This document shows, piece after piece, positions 13,751-19,704 of a stretch of DNA of 28,000 bases. The stretch comes from a virus: positions 1-28,000 of the IMG/VR virus record IMGVR_UViG_3300025890_000115, one strand, 5' to 3'. Numbering within the stretch: position 1 is the stretch's first letter; each line of letters opens with the position of its first letter. The position numbers were made by a program, and so were the translations under genes. The notes under the pieces are model-generated. The model was not told the DNA's origin. It was given only the letters and a program-made list of their open reading frames with translations, and searched no databases.

Positions 13751-14203
13751 TCAAAAAGGGATGTCATCCATGTCGTTCTCAAATCCATCAGAAGCAACAG
13801 GTGTTATTGGTTGCAGAGAAGGCTTAGGTTCTCCTAAATCGCCTATTTCCATTTCTCCCTTAGCCTCGCCTTTAGTATCTAGCAATTGTAAGGCAGAATT
13901 AAAGCCTGAGAGCTTGACCTCTGTTATGTATTTCTTTTGACCATTCTGCTCGTAGCTTCTGTGAGTTAGCTGACCTTCAACGTAAAGTTTTGACCCTTTA
14001 CGAAGCTGTAATTTTTGACAGACATCAGCTAGTACACCAAAAATAACAACTCTGTGATACTCAGCCTTAGACTTTTTTTCACCAGTTTGTTTATCTGTCC
14101 AAGATTCATTAGTTGCTAAATTAAGCAGAGCTATTGTTGTACTTGCATGTTTGTACTCTACATCTTTAGTGAGGTTACCCACCAGTATTACTTTGTTAAC
14201 CAT
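13751..14203 (-). CDS. ssb: Single-stranded DNA-binding protein
   Basis: A 150-residue bacterial-type SSB. The OB-fold runs from about 1 to 108: NKVILVGNLTKDVEY (3-17), LATNESWTDKQTGEKKSKAE (about 29-48), YHRVVIFGVLADVCQKLQLRKGSKL in two segments (about 49-73) and YVEGQLTHRSYE (about 74-85). A flexible linker ends in DMDDIPF (144-150), the acidic tip that recruits partner proteins in this family. It coats ssDNA during phage replication and recombination. AAGGAGAAGTA precedes ATG 14203. Its role fits the annealing-like protein two genes upstream. Confidence 0.95.
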   Translation of the reverse strand: MVNKVILVGNLTKDVEYKHASTTIALLNLATNESWTDKQTGEKKSKAEYHRVVIFGVLADVCQKLQLRKGSKLYVEGQLTHRSYEQNGQKKYITEVKLSGFNSALQLLDTKGEAKGEMEIGDLGEPKPSLQPITPVASDGFENDMDDIPF

Positions 14204-14212
14204 TACTTCTCC

Positions 14213-14395
14213 TTAAAATTTTGGTATAAATTCATCGCCTTTGTACATCAAACTTTTTAAAAAATCTATCTTAGCTTGATGTCTTACAGCATCTATATCT
14301 CTGTCTTCAAACATTGCTTCAAAATATCTGTCCTGTTCTAGCTTCAACTTTGTGCTGACACATTCTAAATAATTATCATTAAAACCAACAATCAT
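14213..14395 (-). CDS. Unknown small acidic protein
   Basis: A 60-residue soluble helical protein with AAGGAGTATTT before ATG 14395. Contains LECVSTKLKLEQDRYFEAM (about 10-28) and DIDAVRHQAKIDFLKSL (about 33-49), which look like two amphipathic helices. No family recognised. It lies between the annealing-like gene and SSB, nine bases before SSB, so a role in DNA metabolism is possible. Confidence 0.6.
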   Translation of the reverse strand: MIVGFNDNYLECVSTKLKLEQDRYFEAMFEDRDIDAVRHQAKIDFLKSLMYKGDEFIPKF

Positions 14396-14496
14396 AAATA
14401 CTCCTTAACAAATTAGGTGACTGCTTAGGGCAGTCAATCCAGTAGCGTTTGTCTTTAACTAACGAGGTATAGGATGCCCCGACATCAGCGTAGGTG

Positions 14497-15147
14497 CTAC
14501 TTAGCCTCTGAGTTCTTTTGTTTTTCAGCAAATTCTACAGCACGTGCTTTATTATCTGCTGTTTTCTGTTCAGATTTAGCTTTTCTATCTGCTGTCATTT
14601 GTTTTTGACGTTCAATCAAAAATTCTTTTTGCTCATCACTAAGAGTAGCATTTACAGCAGAACGTAATGGGTCATTGCCACGCATATCTTTCTGACACTC
14701 AGCAATTTGCTCTTCATTCTCTTCATCTATTGCTAAACGAAACACATGAGAGATATAAGTAGTAGCTACATCTAAAGTTAATTTGTGAATGCCAATTTGT
14801 GACTGTTGAAGTTGTGCATTTTGTATTTCTTCAAAACTCGCCAAACTTCCATCAGGGGAGTAGCCTAAAAATGCAAGACAACGCCCTACAGCAGAAGTCT
14901 CACATGCCTCATAATGAGAAGTGTCATTTATGTTACTTGAACCTTCAAGTTCGTGAGCATGTCCAGTACCCCTAATGAGACCATCAACTACAGCATGAGC
15001 CTTAAAAATTACATGACCTTGCTCATCTTTAACAATTTCTGTAAGTATCTGACCATTCTCATAAGTTTTACAAAATGCTTTTACACGTTCATGAACCATT
15101 GCATAATCAGAACCATGTATGTTTTTTAAGTCTTTAATTTTATCCAT
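14497..15147 (-). CDS. Putative ssDNA-annealing protein (ERF-like)
   Basis: A 216-residue protein starting at ATG 15147, overlapping the previous stop (TAATG), with a GGAGAGCAA ribosome site upstream. The hallmark block is GTGHAHELEG (60-69), then ACETSAVGRCLAFLGY (81-96) and ASFEEIQNA (103-111), matching the ETSAxGRALAxLG core of ERF-type and related phage annealing proteins. The N-terminal third carries the beta strands expected before it (TEIVKDEQGHVIFKAHAVV). The C-terminal 70 residues are a Lys/Gln/Ala-rich helix of unclear role. Such proteins pair complementary ssDNA in replication-linked recombination, usually with SSB, which is encoded two genes downstream. Confidence 0.75.
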   Translation of the reverse strand: MDKIKDLKNIHGSDYAMVHERVKAFCKTYENGQILTEIVKDEQGHVIFKAHAVVDGLIRGTGHAHELEGSSNINDTSHYEACETSAVGRCLAFLGYSPDGSLASFEEIQNAQLQQSQIGIHKLTLDVATTYISHVFRLAIDEENEEQIAECQKDMRGNDPLRSAVNATLSDEQKEFLIERQKQMTADRKAKSEQKTADNKARAVEFAEKQKNSEAK

Positions 15148-15395
15148 TACTTGCTCTCCTTATTCTTCATACCTTTGTAATGGTATCTTGTAACACGTGA
15201 TTCTTCACCGAATCTGTTTTGTACTTTGACTTGATGTTCGTGGTCAAACTGGTGACCTGACTTTGCCATTTGTTCAATTGTTGAGGCTAGTCTAGTAATA
15301 CCATAATGTTGTATAGCCTCAAGTGAAGTTATACTGCCATGTAATCTAACATAAGCTAACACTCGTTCTTTTTGATTGCTTTTTTTAGCACTCAT
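15147..15395 (-). CDS. HTH_39-type DNA-binding protein
   Basis: An 82-residue protein in an ATGA overlap with its upstream neighbour. It follows the HTH_39 pattern: NQKERVLAYVRLHGSITSLEA (about 7-27, in two helices), then IQHYGITRLASTIEQMAKSG (28-47) and a C-terminal strand VTRYHYKGMK. This winged-helix family is frequent in phage replication regions. Probably binds DNA as a regulator or replication accessory; the target is unknown. Confidence 0.75.
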   Translation of the reverse strand: MSAKKSNQKERVLAYVRLHGSITSLEAIQHYGITRLASTIEQMAKSGHQFDHEHQVKVQNRFGEESRVTRYHYKGMKNKESK

Positions 15396-15682
15396 AATTC
15401 TTCTCCTATTTCATTTAAAAATTGTCCAATACGTCTTAGTTGTCTACGACCATTAGTATTAATAAAACCATATTTGGACTTCCCTTTTCTACCATTCAGA
15501 TTTTGCATATCGTCTAAAATTTGCTGAATAGTAGCAAGTCTTTGTTTGGCAGTTACTTGTGCATTGCCATTGTAATCTTCTTCCATAGCAGTCTGTACTT
15601 CACCATCATCGTATTCACCACCTTCGAAGTCATACTCATCTTTAGTAGCGTATGACAATTCAACACCATTAATATCAGCCAT
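15392..15682 (-). CDS. Unknown acidic early protein
   Basis: A 96-residue protein. Residues 10-40 are very acidic (YDFEGGEYDDGEVQTAMEED). The second half is basic and helical (RLATIQQILDDMQNL at about 48-62 and GRRQLRRIGQFLNEIGEEL at 78-96). Its ATG lies directly on the end of the previous gene. DNA-mimic proteins have acidic stretches like this, but the basic C-terminus makes that only a loose thought. No family recognised. Confidence 0.62.
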   Translation of the reverse strand: MADINGVELSYATKDEYDFEGGEYDDGEVQTAMEEDYNGNAQVTAKQRLATIQQILDDMQNLNGRKGKSKYGFINTNGRRQLRRIGQFLNEIGEEL

Positions 15683-15999
15683 TATCTAACCTCCAGTTCA
15701 AAAGATAAACGTTCCTGTAGCATCATCTTGATGTCATCAGTAAAATCATAATCGTAAGCTACACTATTGAATTGGTCTATGTACGTGTAGTATCTTAGTT
15801 CAATTACTCTGTTAATAGCTTCAGCTAGGATTAAAGTATTTTGTACATCTAGTGTTTGGTCTAGGTCGTGTACGATATGCTCAACTTCCATAACAATGTT
15901 GTCAGCTTCAGTCATACATTCGTCACGAGCATTATCAAAATTTGCTTCGTGTTGCGATTGCCATTCGTCACCTGCTCTAAGTTCTTTTGCTGTTTCCAT
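15682..15999 (-). CDS. Unknown acidic helical protein
   Basis: A 105-residue protein. The frame is open up to 16101, but ATG 15999 is chosen: it follows GGAGAGAAGTAAT and the longer form would overlap the zinc-finger gene completely. Residues 1-75 form acidic helices (DECMTEADNIVMEVEHIVHD), then IELRYYTYIDQFNSVAYDYD and LQERLSFELEVR. No motif recognised. Confidence 0.6.
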   Translation of the reverse strand: METAKELRAGDEWQSQHEANFDNARDECMTEADNIVMEVEHIVHDLDQTLDVQNTLILAEAINRVIELRYYTYIDQFNSVAYDYDFTDDIKMMLQERLSFELEVR

Positions 16000-16000
16000 A

Positions 16001-16177
16001 TTACTTCTCTCCAAAAAAGTTTTTCCAACAAGGTGTATTGCACCAATGAATGTCGTGACGTGTAGGTTCTTTACCAAAACCATAACCAGTTCTGTCACCA
16101 CAAACTAAACAGTAGGTTGGTTTTGCATCTTTAACAACAAGCTCAGGCTTGATGATTACGTTTGAATTATTGCTCAT
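16001..16177 (-). CDS. Small zinc-finger protein
   Basis: A 58-residue protein. ATG 16177 with AGGAGCTTAT upstream is chosen over an ATG at 16207, which would lie too close to the promoter. A CLVCGDRTGYGFGK block (23-36) and HWCNTPCWKNFFG (44-56) give C-x2-C ... C-x3-C, a zinc-ribbon arrangement. Likely binds nucleic acid or a protein partner. It is the first gene behind leftward promoter b. Confidence 0.68.
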   Translation of the reverse strand: MSNNSNVIIKPELVVKDAKPTYCLVCGDRTGYGFGKEPTRHDIHWCNTPCWKNFFGEK

Positions 16178-16191
16178 ATAAGCTCCTATTT

Positions 16192-16250
16192 TTGTAATGT
16201 GATTCAATCAATCACGATGTGATTATACAACATCCGATATAAAAAGTCAA
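16192..16250 (-). promoter_or_regulatory. Leftward promoter b with covarying leader hairpin
   Basis: Minus strand: TTGACT (16250-16245), 17-base spacer, TATAAT (16227-16222). Downstream arms are AATCAC (on the -10), ATC, GTGATT, GATTG, AATCAC: both flanking arms are perfectly complementary to the middle one, with C/G as the variable pair. The stop codon of the preceding gene (TGA, 16249-16247) lies within the -35 hexamer. It lacks the TTAATTAA tract of the other members. Confidence 0.85.
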
Positions 16251-16603
16251 GCTAAAAATATAATTTCGTCTACTTGATTACGCAGACAATACTCGTACAA
16301 CGATTTAGAAATGACTTCGTTGTACCATAAGATACGAAGTGTTGCATCGTCTACGTCATTCCGTACAATCCAATCCTTACCACCTACACCACTAGAAGTT
16401 ACATCAATACGTCCATCTGTAGAAGCTAACCTTCTTATATCTGTATCAATTGACCTGCTAGACTTTAATGACACTCTAGTGTACTTAGCCTTGACCCAAG
16501 TAGAAAAAATTTCAATCTCCTCTGAGCCAGTAAATGTGTCAGGCTGTACATCGTCTGCAAGTGACACGTTAAACTCACCATCTTGTAATGCTTTAACTGT
16601 CAT
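16247..16603 (-). CDS. Unknown early protein
   Basis: A 118-residue protein. Two adjacent ATGs (16606, 16603) follow AGGAG; 16603 has the better spacing, while upstream extension to 16681 would overlap the previous gene deeply. Contains SLADDVQPDTFTGSEEIEIF (about 13-32), a beta-rich middle with RVSLKSSRSIDTDIRRL and an acidic VDEIIFLA end. No family recognised. The stop codon lies inside the -35 box of the next promoter, so read-through from this unit and new starts overlap. Confidence 0.62.
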   Translation of the reverse strand: MTVKALQDGEFNVSLADDVQPDTFTGSEEIEIFSTWVKAKYTRVSLKSSRSIDTDIRRLASTDGRIDVTSSGVGGKDWIVRNDVDDATLRILWYNEVISKSLYEYCLRNQVDEIIFLA

Positions 16604-16826
16604 CATCGTCTCCTGTATTTCTAACCAAAGAAATGCTTGAAATGTAACAACCAGTTCGGTCTTGTATCCATTGTTTAGCATCTTGTACGTGCCATCTTGG
16701 GGCAGTTATGATTACTGGGTCAGCTCGAAATGAGCTATCTTTTCCATTTCTACCAAACCAAACCATCCATTGCATTCCGTTCCACATAGTCATTTTGTTA
16801 TCGTCATCTGTATCTGTATTACTCAT
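16593..16826 (-). CDS. Unknown small protein with aromatic core
   Basis: A 77-residue protein with AGGAGATATT before ATG 16826. It starts with an acidic tail (TDTDDDN), has NGMQWMVWFGRNGKDSSF (about 16-33), then PRWHVQDAKQWIQDRTGCYI (about 43-62) and ends GDDDDS. The Trp-rich middle and helix resemble small phage host-takeover proteins in general shape only. Overlaps the next gene by 11 bases. Confidence 0.62.
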   Translation of the reverse strand: MSNTDTDDDNKMTMWNGMQWMVWFGRNGKDSSFRADPVIITAPRWHVQDAKQWIQDRTGCYISSISLVRNTGDDDDS

Positions 16827-16834
16827 AATATCTC

Positions 16835-17185
16835 CTATTTGTTAAAATTTATTGCGAACTTTTTAGCGTGTCTTAGAGCATTTTGAAAACACTCCATTTG
16901 CTCCAAGCCATTTACATCACCTATATCACCACCACTTGACCTGCTAAAGTTAACACCTCTGTCAGATACCTCAACTGTTATTATTGAACTACCCCAGTAA
17001 CCTTTAGGTTGGTATTTAGCTTGGGAAACTGTATAACTCCAATCATCAGGGTTATCAGATTTCATGTTGTCATAATCCATAGCTTCATATGTAGAGTAAG
17101 TTACTTTAAAGCCTTGGTCATGGTCTGCTTGAGTCCAATCGCTGTAAGATTTTTTTACTAAGTTGTTATACTTTTCAGTATTCAT
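16835..17185 (-). CDS. Unknown early protein
   Basis: A 116-residue soluble protein with AGGAGAATAT before ATG 17185. Features: SYSDWTQADHDQGFKVTYS (about 13-31), YQPKGYWGSSIITVEVSDRG (about 58-77), then LEQMECFQNALRHAKKFA (about 94-111) as a C-terminal helix. Looks like a compact alpha/beta domain. No family recognised. Confidence 0.62.
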   Translation of the reverse strand: MNTEKYNNLVKKSYSDWTQADHDQGFKVTYSTYEAMDYDNMKSDNPDDWSYTVSQAKYQPKGYWGSSIITVEVSDRGVNFSRSSGGDIGDVNGLEQMECFQNALRHAKKFAINFNK

Positions 17186-17209
17186 ATATTCTCCTATAAG
17201 TTAAATTAT

Positions 17210-17437
17210 TTATCTCATGCCCAAAAATTGCCATCTACGCATTCTTATTACGTCACCTTTAATTCCAACGGATTCTGCAATAGTACATATGTTTGTAAGA
17301 GTAATCCTACGTGCATCTAGTTGGTCAAAGACTAAACCATAAGCATCAAATTTCTCAAGCTTACCATCAACAAATTTTTGTAAAGTCTCACGAACATAAA
17401 TAATAGTTCTAAGTTGTTTAGCAGTAATTTTTTTCAT
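17210..17437 (-). CDS. Unknown basic early protein
   Basis: A 75-residue protein with AGGAGATGCA before ATG 17437. Basic N-terminal helix (KKITAKQLRTIIYVRETLQKF) and a possible HTH-like second half (ITLTNICTIAESVGIKGDVI, then RMRRWQF). Small, basic and helical, so nucleic-acid binding is possible. It is the first gene behind leftward promoter c. Confidence 0.62.
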   Translation of the reverse strand: MKKITAKQLRTIIYVRETLQKFVDGKLEKFDAYGLVFDQLDARRITLTNICTIAESVGIKGDVIRMRRWQFLGMR

Positions 17438-17451
17438 TGCATCTCCTATAA

Positions 17452-17508
17452 GTTAAAATTTCATCTCAATAACAAGGTTATTATACCACCTTTGAGACAG
17501 AATGTCAA
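17452..17508 (-). promoter_or_regulatory. Leftward promoter c with covarying leader hairpin
   Basis: Minus strand: consensus TTGACA (17508-17503), 17-base spacer, consensus TATAAT (17485-17480), preceded by a TATTTAATTAAATA tract. Downstream arms are AATAAC (on the -10), CTT, GTTATT, GAGATG, and a longer third arm ending TTAAC that pairs over GTTA/TAAC. The variable pair is A/T. Predicted start is at the G of GTTATT. Confidence 0.88.
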
Positions 17509-17529
17509 GCTTTATTTAATTAAATAGAT

Positions 17530-17556
17530 AAAAAAAAGGGAGGCTATTAACCTCCC
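17530..17556 (-). terminator. Leftward intrinsic terminator upstream of promoter c
   Basis: Read leftward, the stem GGGAGG/CCTCCC (17538-17543 with 17551-17556) has a seven-base loop and is followed by a run of seven or more U. It ends the unit carrying the DUF932 gene (stop at 17564) just before promoter c, keeping the two units separate. Confidence 0.85.
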
Positions 17557-17563
17557 AGTTTAG

Positions 17564-18406
17564 TTAAGCGGCTTGTGCCATAGATTCTAGCAAAGGAATG
17601 ACTTTTCTTACCTTAGCCTCACGATTGTATATCGTAGCAACTTTGTTAGCTTCATTCTTAAATTTAGCGTGGCTAGACCAGTCAGTTAATGTGTTAAACA
17701 ATGCCCAAACAGTTGTGCCTAATTCAGCTTTGTATTTAAGAAATGTCTCTTCAAGTAAAACCTGTAGCCTGTCACTCTTACCTGCTACTTTTTCAAATAC
17801 TGCTGTAGCTTGTGCATTAGTTACCCCTGCTTTAGCAAACTGTTGCCATAGCTTAACGTTAGCTTCGTAAACCTCAAGAGCTGTCTCAAGCTTCTCGATA
17901 GCAACGTCTGTATCTAGGCTTTTAGTGTGTTTAGCACTATATGAAGAGAAAGCATCAACTACAACCTGTCCGTTCATACAAGCTAGTCTAACAGCTCCCA
18001 ACATAGACATAAACTTCCAAGTGCCATCACATGAATTAAGAACCATGATTTGTAGCTGTACAAAGTCACCAACATCAACTGCCATTTCGTGTGCAGGAAA
18101 CGTGTAGACAACTTTAGTCTTAGCACCATTATGTGAATACTCAATCTTTTTAGTCATGCCAGTCTTGTCTAAACTTGATGCCATAATTACATCGTGGAAC
18201 TGTGGCATGATGTCAGAGTCTTGCACTACATTGTAGTTCTTGCCTACAACTGCTATTGGGTCACCATCTTTATTAACAATAGCTTTATGTGTTTCTAAAC
18301 GCTTAGGCATTTCATCGTCTAAATAAACAGCAGGTCTAGTGTATAAACTCTGCTCATAAACAGTTTGATATTCGTTAGTGTCAGTTACGATTGTTAAATT
18401 TTCCAT
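17564..18406 (-). CDS. DUF932 phage/plasmid-like protein
   Basis: A 280-residue protein with ATAGGAGATAAC before ATG 18406. Matches DUF932 (PF06067, TIGR03299-type): VVGKNYNVVQDSD (about 53-65), a strand-rich block with VVYTFPAHEMAVDVGDF (99-115), VLNSCDGTWKF (122-132) and VRLACMNGQVV (139-149). Residues 165-280 are a long helical C-terminus. The family is common in phages, plasmids and conjugative elements; its function is not settled, though links to anti-restriction or DNA protection have been suggested. Its neighbours are small early genes, including an ArdC-N-like protein, which fits a defence-evasion group. Ends at the intrinsic terminator. Confidence 0.85.
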   Translation of the reverse strand: MENLTIVTDTNEYQTVYEQSLYTRPAVYLDDEMPKRLETHKAIVNKDGDPIAVVGKNYNVVQDSDIMPQFHDVIMASSLDKTGMTKKIEYSHNGAKTKVVYTFPAHEMAVDVGDFVQLQIMVLNSCDGTWKFMSMLGAVRLACMNGQVVVDAFSSYSAKHTKSLDTDVAIEKLETALEVYEANVKLWQQFAKAGVTNAQATAVFEKVAGKSDRLQVLLEETFLKYKAELGTTVWALFNTLTDWSSHAKFKNEANKVATIYNREAKVRKVIPLLESMAQAA

Positions 18407-18421
18407 GTTATCTCCTATTAG

Positions 18422-18730
18422 TTAAAGTATTTGACCAGTTGCAAGGTCAAGTGTAAATTCTGCTCTATCAAAAAATTTAGCTATTTCGATAGAATCGCTG
18501 TCACCTTCGTTAAAGTTTGGGTGACTGTCATCAAGAAACTTAAACCAAACCTCAGCGTTAAAGTGTTCGCTTGGCTCAGAGATGCCTTGAATAAGTACAG
18601 GGTGTTTGCTAGTTACGTTCTTTGATTCTATTTGCTTAACAACACCTAGTGAATCCCATTGCTCAGAAGTCATGCACGTTACGTAATTAACTGTAGCATT
18701 TTTACCAATGTAAGAATCTAAATTTGCCAT
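18422..18730 (-). CDS. Unknown acidic early protein
   Basis: A 102-residue protein with AGGAGATATAC before ATG 18730. Acidic and beta-rich (NATVNYVTCMTSEQWDSLG, about 11-29; AEVWFKFLDDSHPNFNEG, about 59-76; FDRAEFTLDLATGQIL, about 87-102). First gene behind promoter d, sixteen bases before the DUF932 gene, so the two are probably co-expressed. No family recognised. Confidence 0.65.
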   Translation of the reverse strand: MANLDSYIGKNATVNYVTCMTSEQWDSLGVVKQIESKNVTSKHPVLIQGISEPSEHFNAEVWFKFLDDSHPNFNEGDSDSIEIAKFFDRAEFTLDLATGQIL

Positions 18731-18750
18731 GTATATCTCCTAAAAGTTAA

Positions 18751-18807
18751 AAGGTGTAACCATTTCGATTACAGGGTAATTATACAACATTTGATATGAT
18801 TTGTCAA
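18751..18807 (-). promoter_or_regulatory. Leftward promoter d with covarying leader hairpin
   Basis: Minus strand: consensus TTGACA (18807-18802), 17-base spacer, consensus TATAAT (18784-18779), preceded by TATTTAATTAAATA. Downstream arms are AATTAC (on the -10), CCT, GTAATC, GAAAT, GGTTAC: the middle arm pairs with the third over six positions (one G-U). It has one mismatch with the first arm. The variable pair is T/A. Confidence 0.88.
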
Positions 18808-18837
18808 GTCTATTTAATTAAATAAAAATAGCAGACA

Positions 18838-18864
18838 AAAAAAAAGGGAGGCTGTTAACCTCCC
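18838..18864 (-). terminator. Leftward intrinsic terminator upstream of promoter d
   Basis: Read leftward, GGGAGG/CCTCCC (18846-18851 with 18859-18864) has a seven-base loop, followed by a run of about nine U. It ends the unit of the ArdC-N-like gene (stop at 18874) before promoter d. Near-copy of the terminator at 17538. Confidence 0.85.
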
Positions 18865-18873
18865 CTGTTAAAG

Positions 18874-19173
18874 TTATCTACGAATTATCTCAAATTCTCC
18901 ACAATTCTTACGAACAACTGCTCGTAATTGTGTTAATTCAAAAACGCTGAAGTATTTTGGAACTTTTTTCTCTTTACCTTCTTTGTCTTTTTTAGTAACT
19001 ATTGTCATTAATCTTGCAACAGCTTTTGCACCTTTAAGTTCTTTGCCTGATAAATTCCAAGCTTTACGAACTTGGTTAAAAGTTGCAAACTGGTCACCTT
19101 CATTAAAACCTGCCTCCATAAGAGTAGTTATGTTGCAACCAGTATATTCATCGTTAGTAATAAAGTTAATCAT
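18874..19173 (-). CDS. ArdC-N-like anti-restriction-type protein (short)
   Basis: A 99-residue protein with AGGAGATACAA before ATG 19173. Resembles the N-terminal ssDNA-binding domain of ArdC (PF08401): YTGCN (10-14), FATFNQVRKAWN (29-40), ELKGAKAVARLMTI (45-58), then a Lys-rich loop and KYFSVFELTQL (73-83). In full ArdC a metalloprotease domain follows; here it is absent, as is common for stand-alone phage copies. ArdC-type proteins protect incoming DNA against restriction enzymes. Early expression from promoter e would fit. The family match is by motif order and needs a profile check. Confidence 0.65.
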   Translation of the reverse strand: MINFITNDEYTGCNITTLMEAGFNEGDQFATFNQVRKAWNLSGKELKGAKAVARLMTIVTKKDKEGKEKKVPKYFSVFELTQLRAVVRKNCGEFEIIRR

Positions 19174-19200
19174 TTGTATCTCCTATGTGTTAAAAGTGTA

Positions 19201-19216
19201 GGGAGGTTGCCCTCCC
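19201..19216 (-). terminator. Degenerate GGGAGG hairpin in a gene gap
   Basis: GGGAGG (19201-19206), loop TTGC, CCTCCC (19211-19216) forms a hairpin of the terminator family, but leftward it is followed only by a weak ACTTTTAAC. It lies in the short gap between the first two leftward genes. It may attenuate transcription so that the second gene gets less message than the first. Confidence 0.55.
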
Positions 19217-19226
19217 CTGTTAAAAA

Positions 19227-19424
19227 TTAGTCTGCGAATGATAAGCAAGTTTCTCTAAATGCTACGTCAAAGCCTTGTTTTCTTAAAGATTTTTCTGCTT
19301 TGTAAGCTTCACCAATATCTGTATATACACCAAATATTTGTCTTTCGTCATTCTGTACTATACTAACTGCCCACATCATGACTGCTTTGTTGTTTGCTGT
19401 TACTTCTAAATTTTGCTTTTTCAT
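19227..19424 (-). CDS. Unknown first leftward early protein
   Basis: A 65-residue protein with ATAGGAGCTAGA before ATG 19424. Basic N-terminus, then AVMMWAVSIVQNDERQIFGVY (about 14-34, as two strands) and EAYKAEKSLRKQGFDVAF (about 39-56, a helix), an alpha/beta layout. As the gene closest to promoter e it is probably the earliest product made. No family recognised. Confidence 0.68.
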   Translation of the reverse strand: MKKQNLEVTANNKAVMMWAVSIVQNDERQIFGVYTDIGEAYKAEKSLRKQGFDVAFRETCLSFAD

Positions 19425-19446
19425 TCTAGCTCCTATGGGTTAAAGT

Positions 19447-19501
19447 GTGTAATTCATCTCAATTACGGTGTAATTATACAACATTTGAGTGCATTTGTCA
19501 A
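19447..19501 (-). promoter_or_regulatory. Leftward promoter e with covarying leader hairpin
   Basis: Minus strand: consensus TTGACA (19501-19496), 17-base spacer, consensus TATAAT (19478-19473), preceded by TATTTAATTAAATA as an UP-like tract. Downstream arms are AATTAC (on the -10), ACC, GTAATT (19466-19461), GAGATG, AATTAC (19454-19449): all three mutually complementary, with T/A as the variable pair. Predicted start is G19466, so the RNA opens with the GTAATT/AATTAC hairpin. The leader to ATG 19424 is about 42 bases. Confidence 0.9.
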
Positions 19502-19602
19502 GCTTTATTTAATTAAATAGAATAAATAATTACAATAAGTTGCAATAAAAATACAAGACGTGTATCATTCGAGTTCTTGGTTTAGAGTTTTCAGATGCTT
19601 AG

Positions 19603-19670
19603 AAAACACAAAACCCCTAGAGTTAAGGCTCTAGAGGTCTTGCTAAACTGGCAGTTGCCCCTGCTGTTTG
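19603..19670 (-). ncRNA. Candidate small RNA with two hairpins
   Basis: A leftward promoter (19704-19677) points into about 68 bases without a gene. The RNA would fold as a 5' hairpin: AAAC/GUUU outer stem, a small internal loop, GCAG/CUGC inner stem and loop GGGCAA. It is followed by AGCAAGA and a terminator hairpin CCTCTAGAG/CTCTAGGGG (19637-19629 with 19622-19614, loop CCTTAA), then UUUUGUGUUUU. One pair of the terminator stem is G-U in leftward RNA but would be an A-C mismatch in rightward RNA, which supports the leftward direction. Target unknown. Confidence 0.6.
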
Positions 19671-19676
19671 AGGATT

Positions 19677-19704
19677 ATTATACCATCTTATAACGAATTG
19701 GCAA
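19677..19704 (-). promoter_or_regulatory. Leftward promoter of the candidate small RNA
   Basis: Minus strand: TTGCCA (19704-19699), 16-base spacer, consensus TATAAT (19682-19677). It differs from the five gene promoters by having no complementary arms after the -10 and no TTAATTAA tract. Confidence 0.65.
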
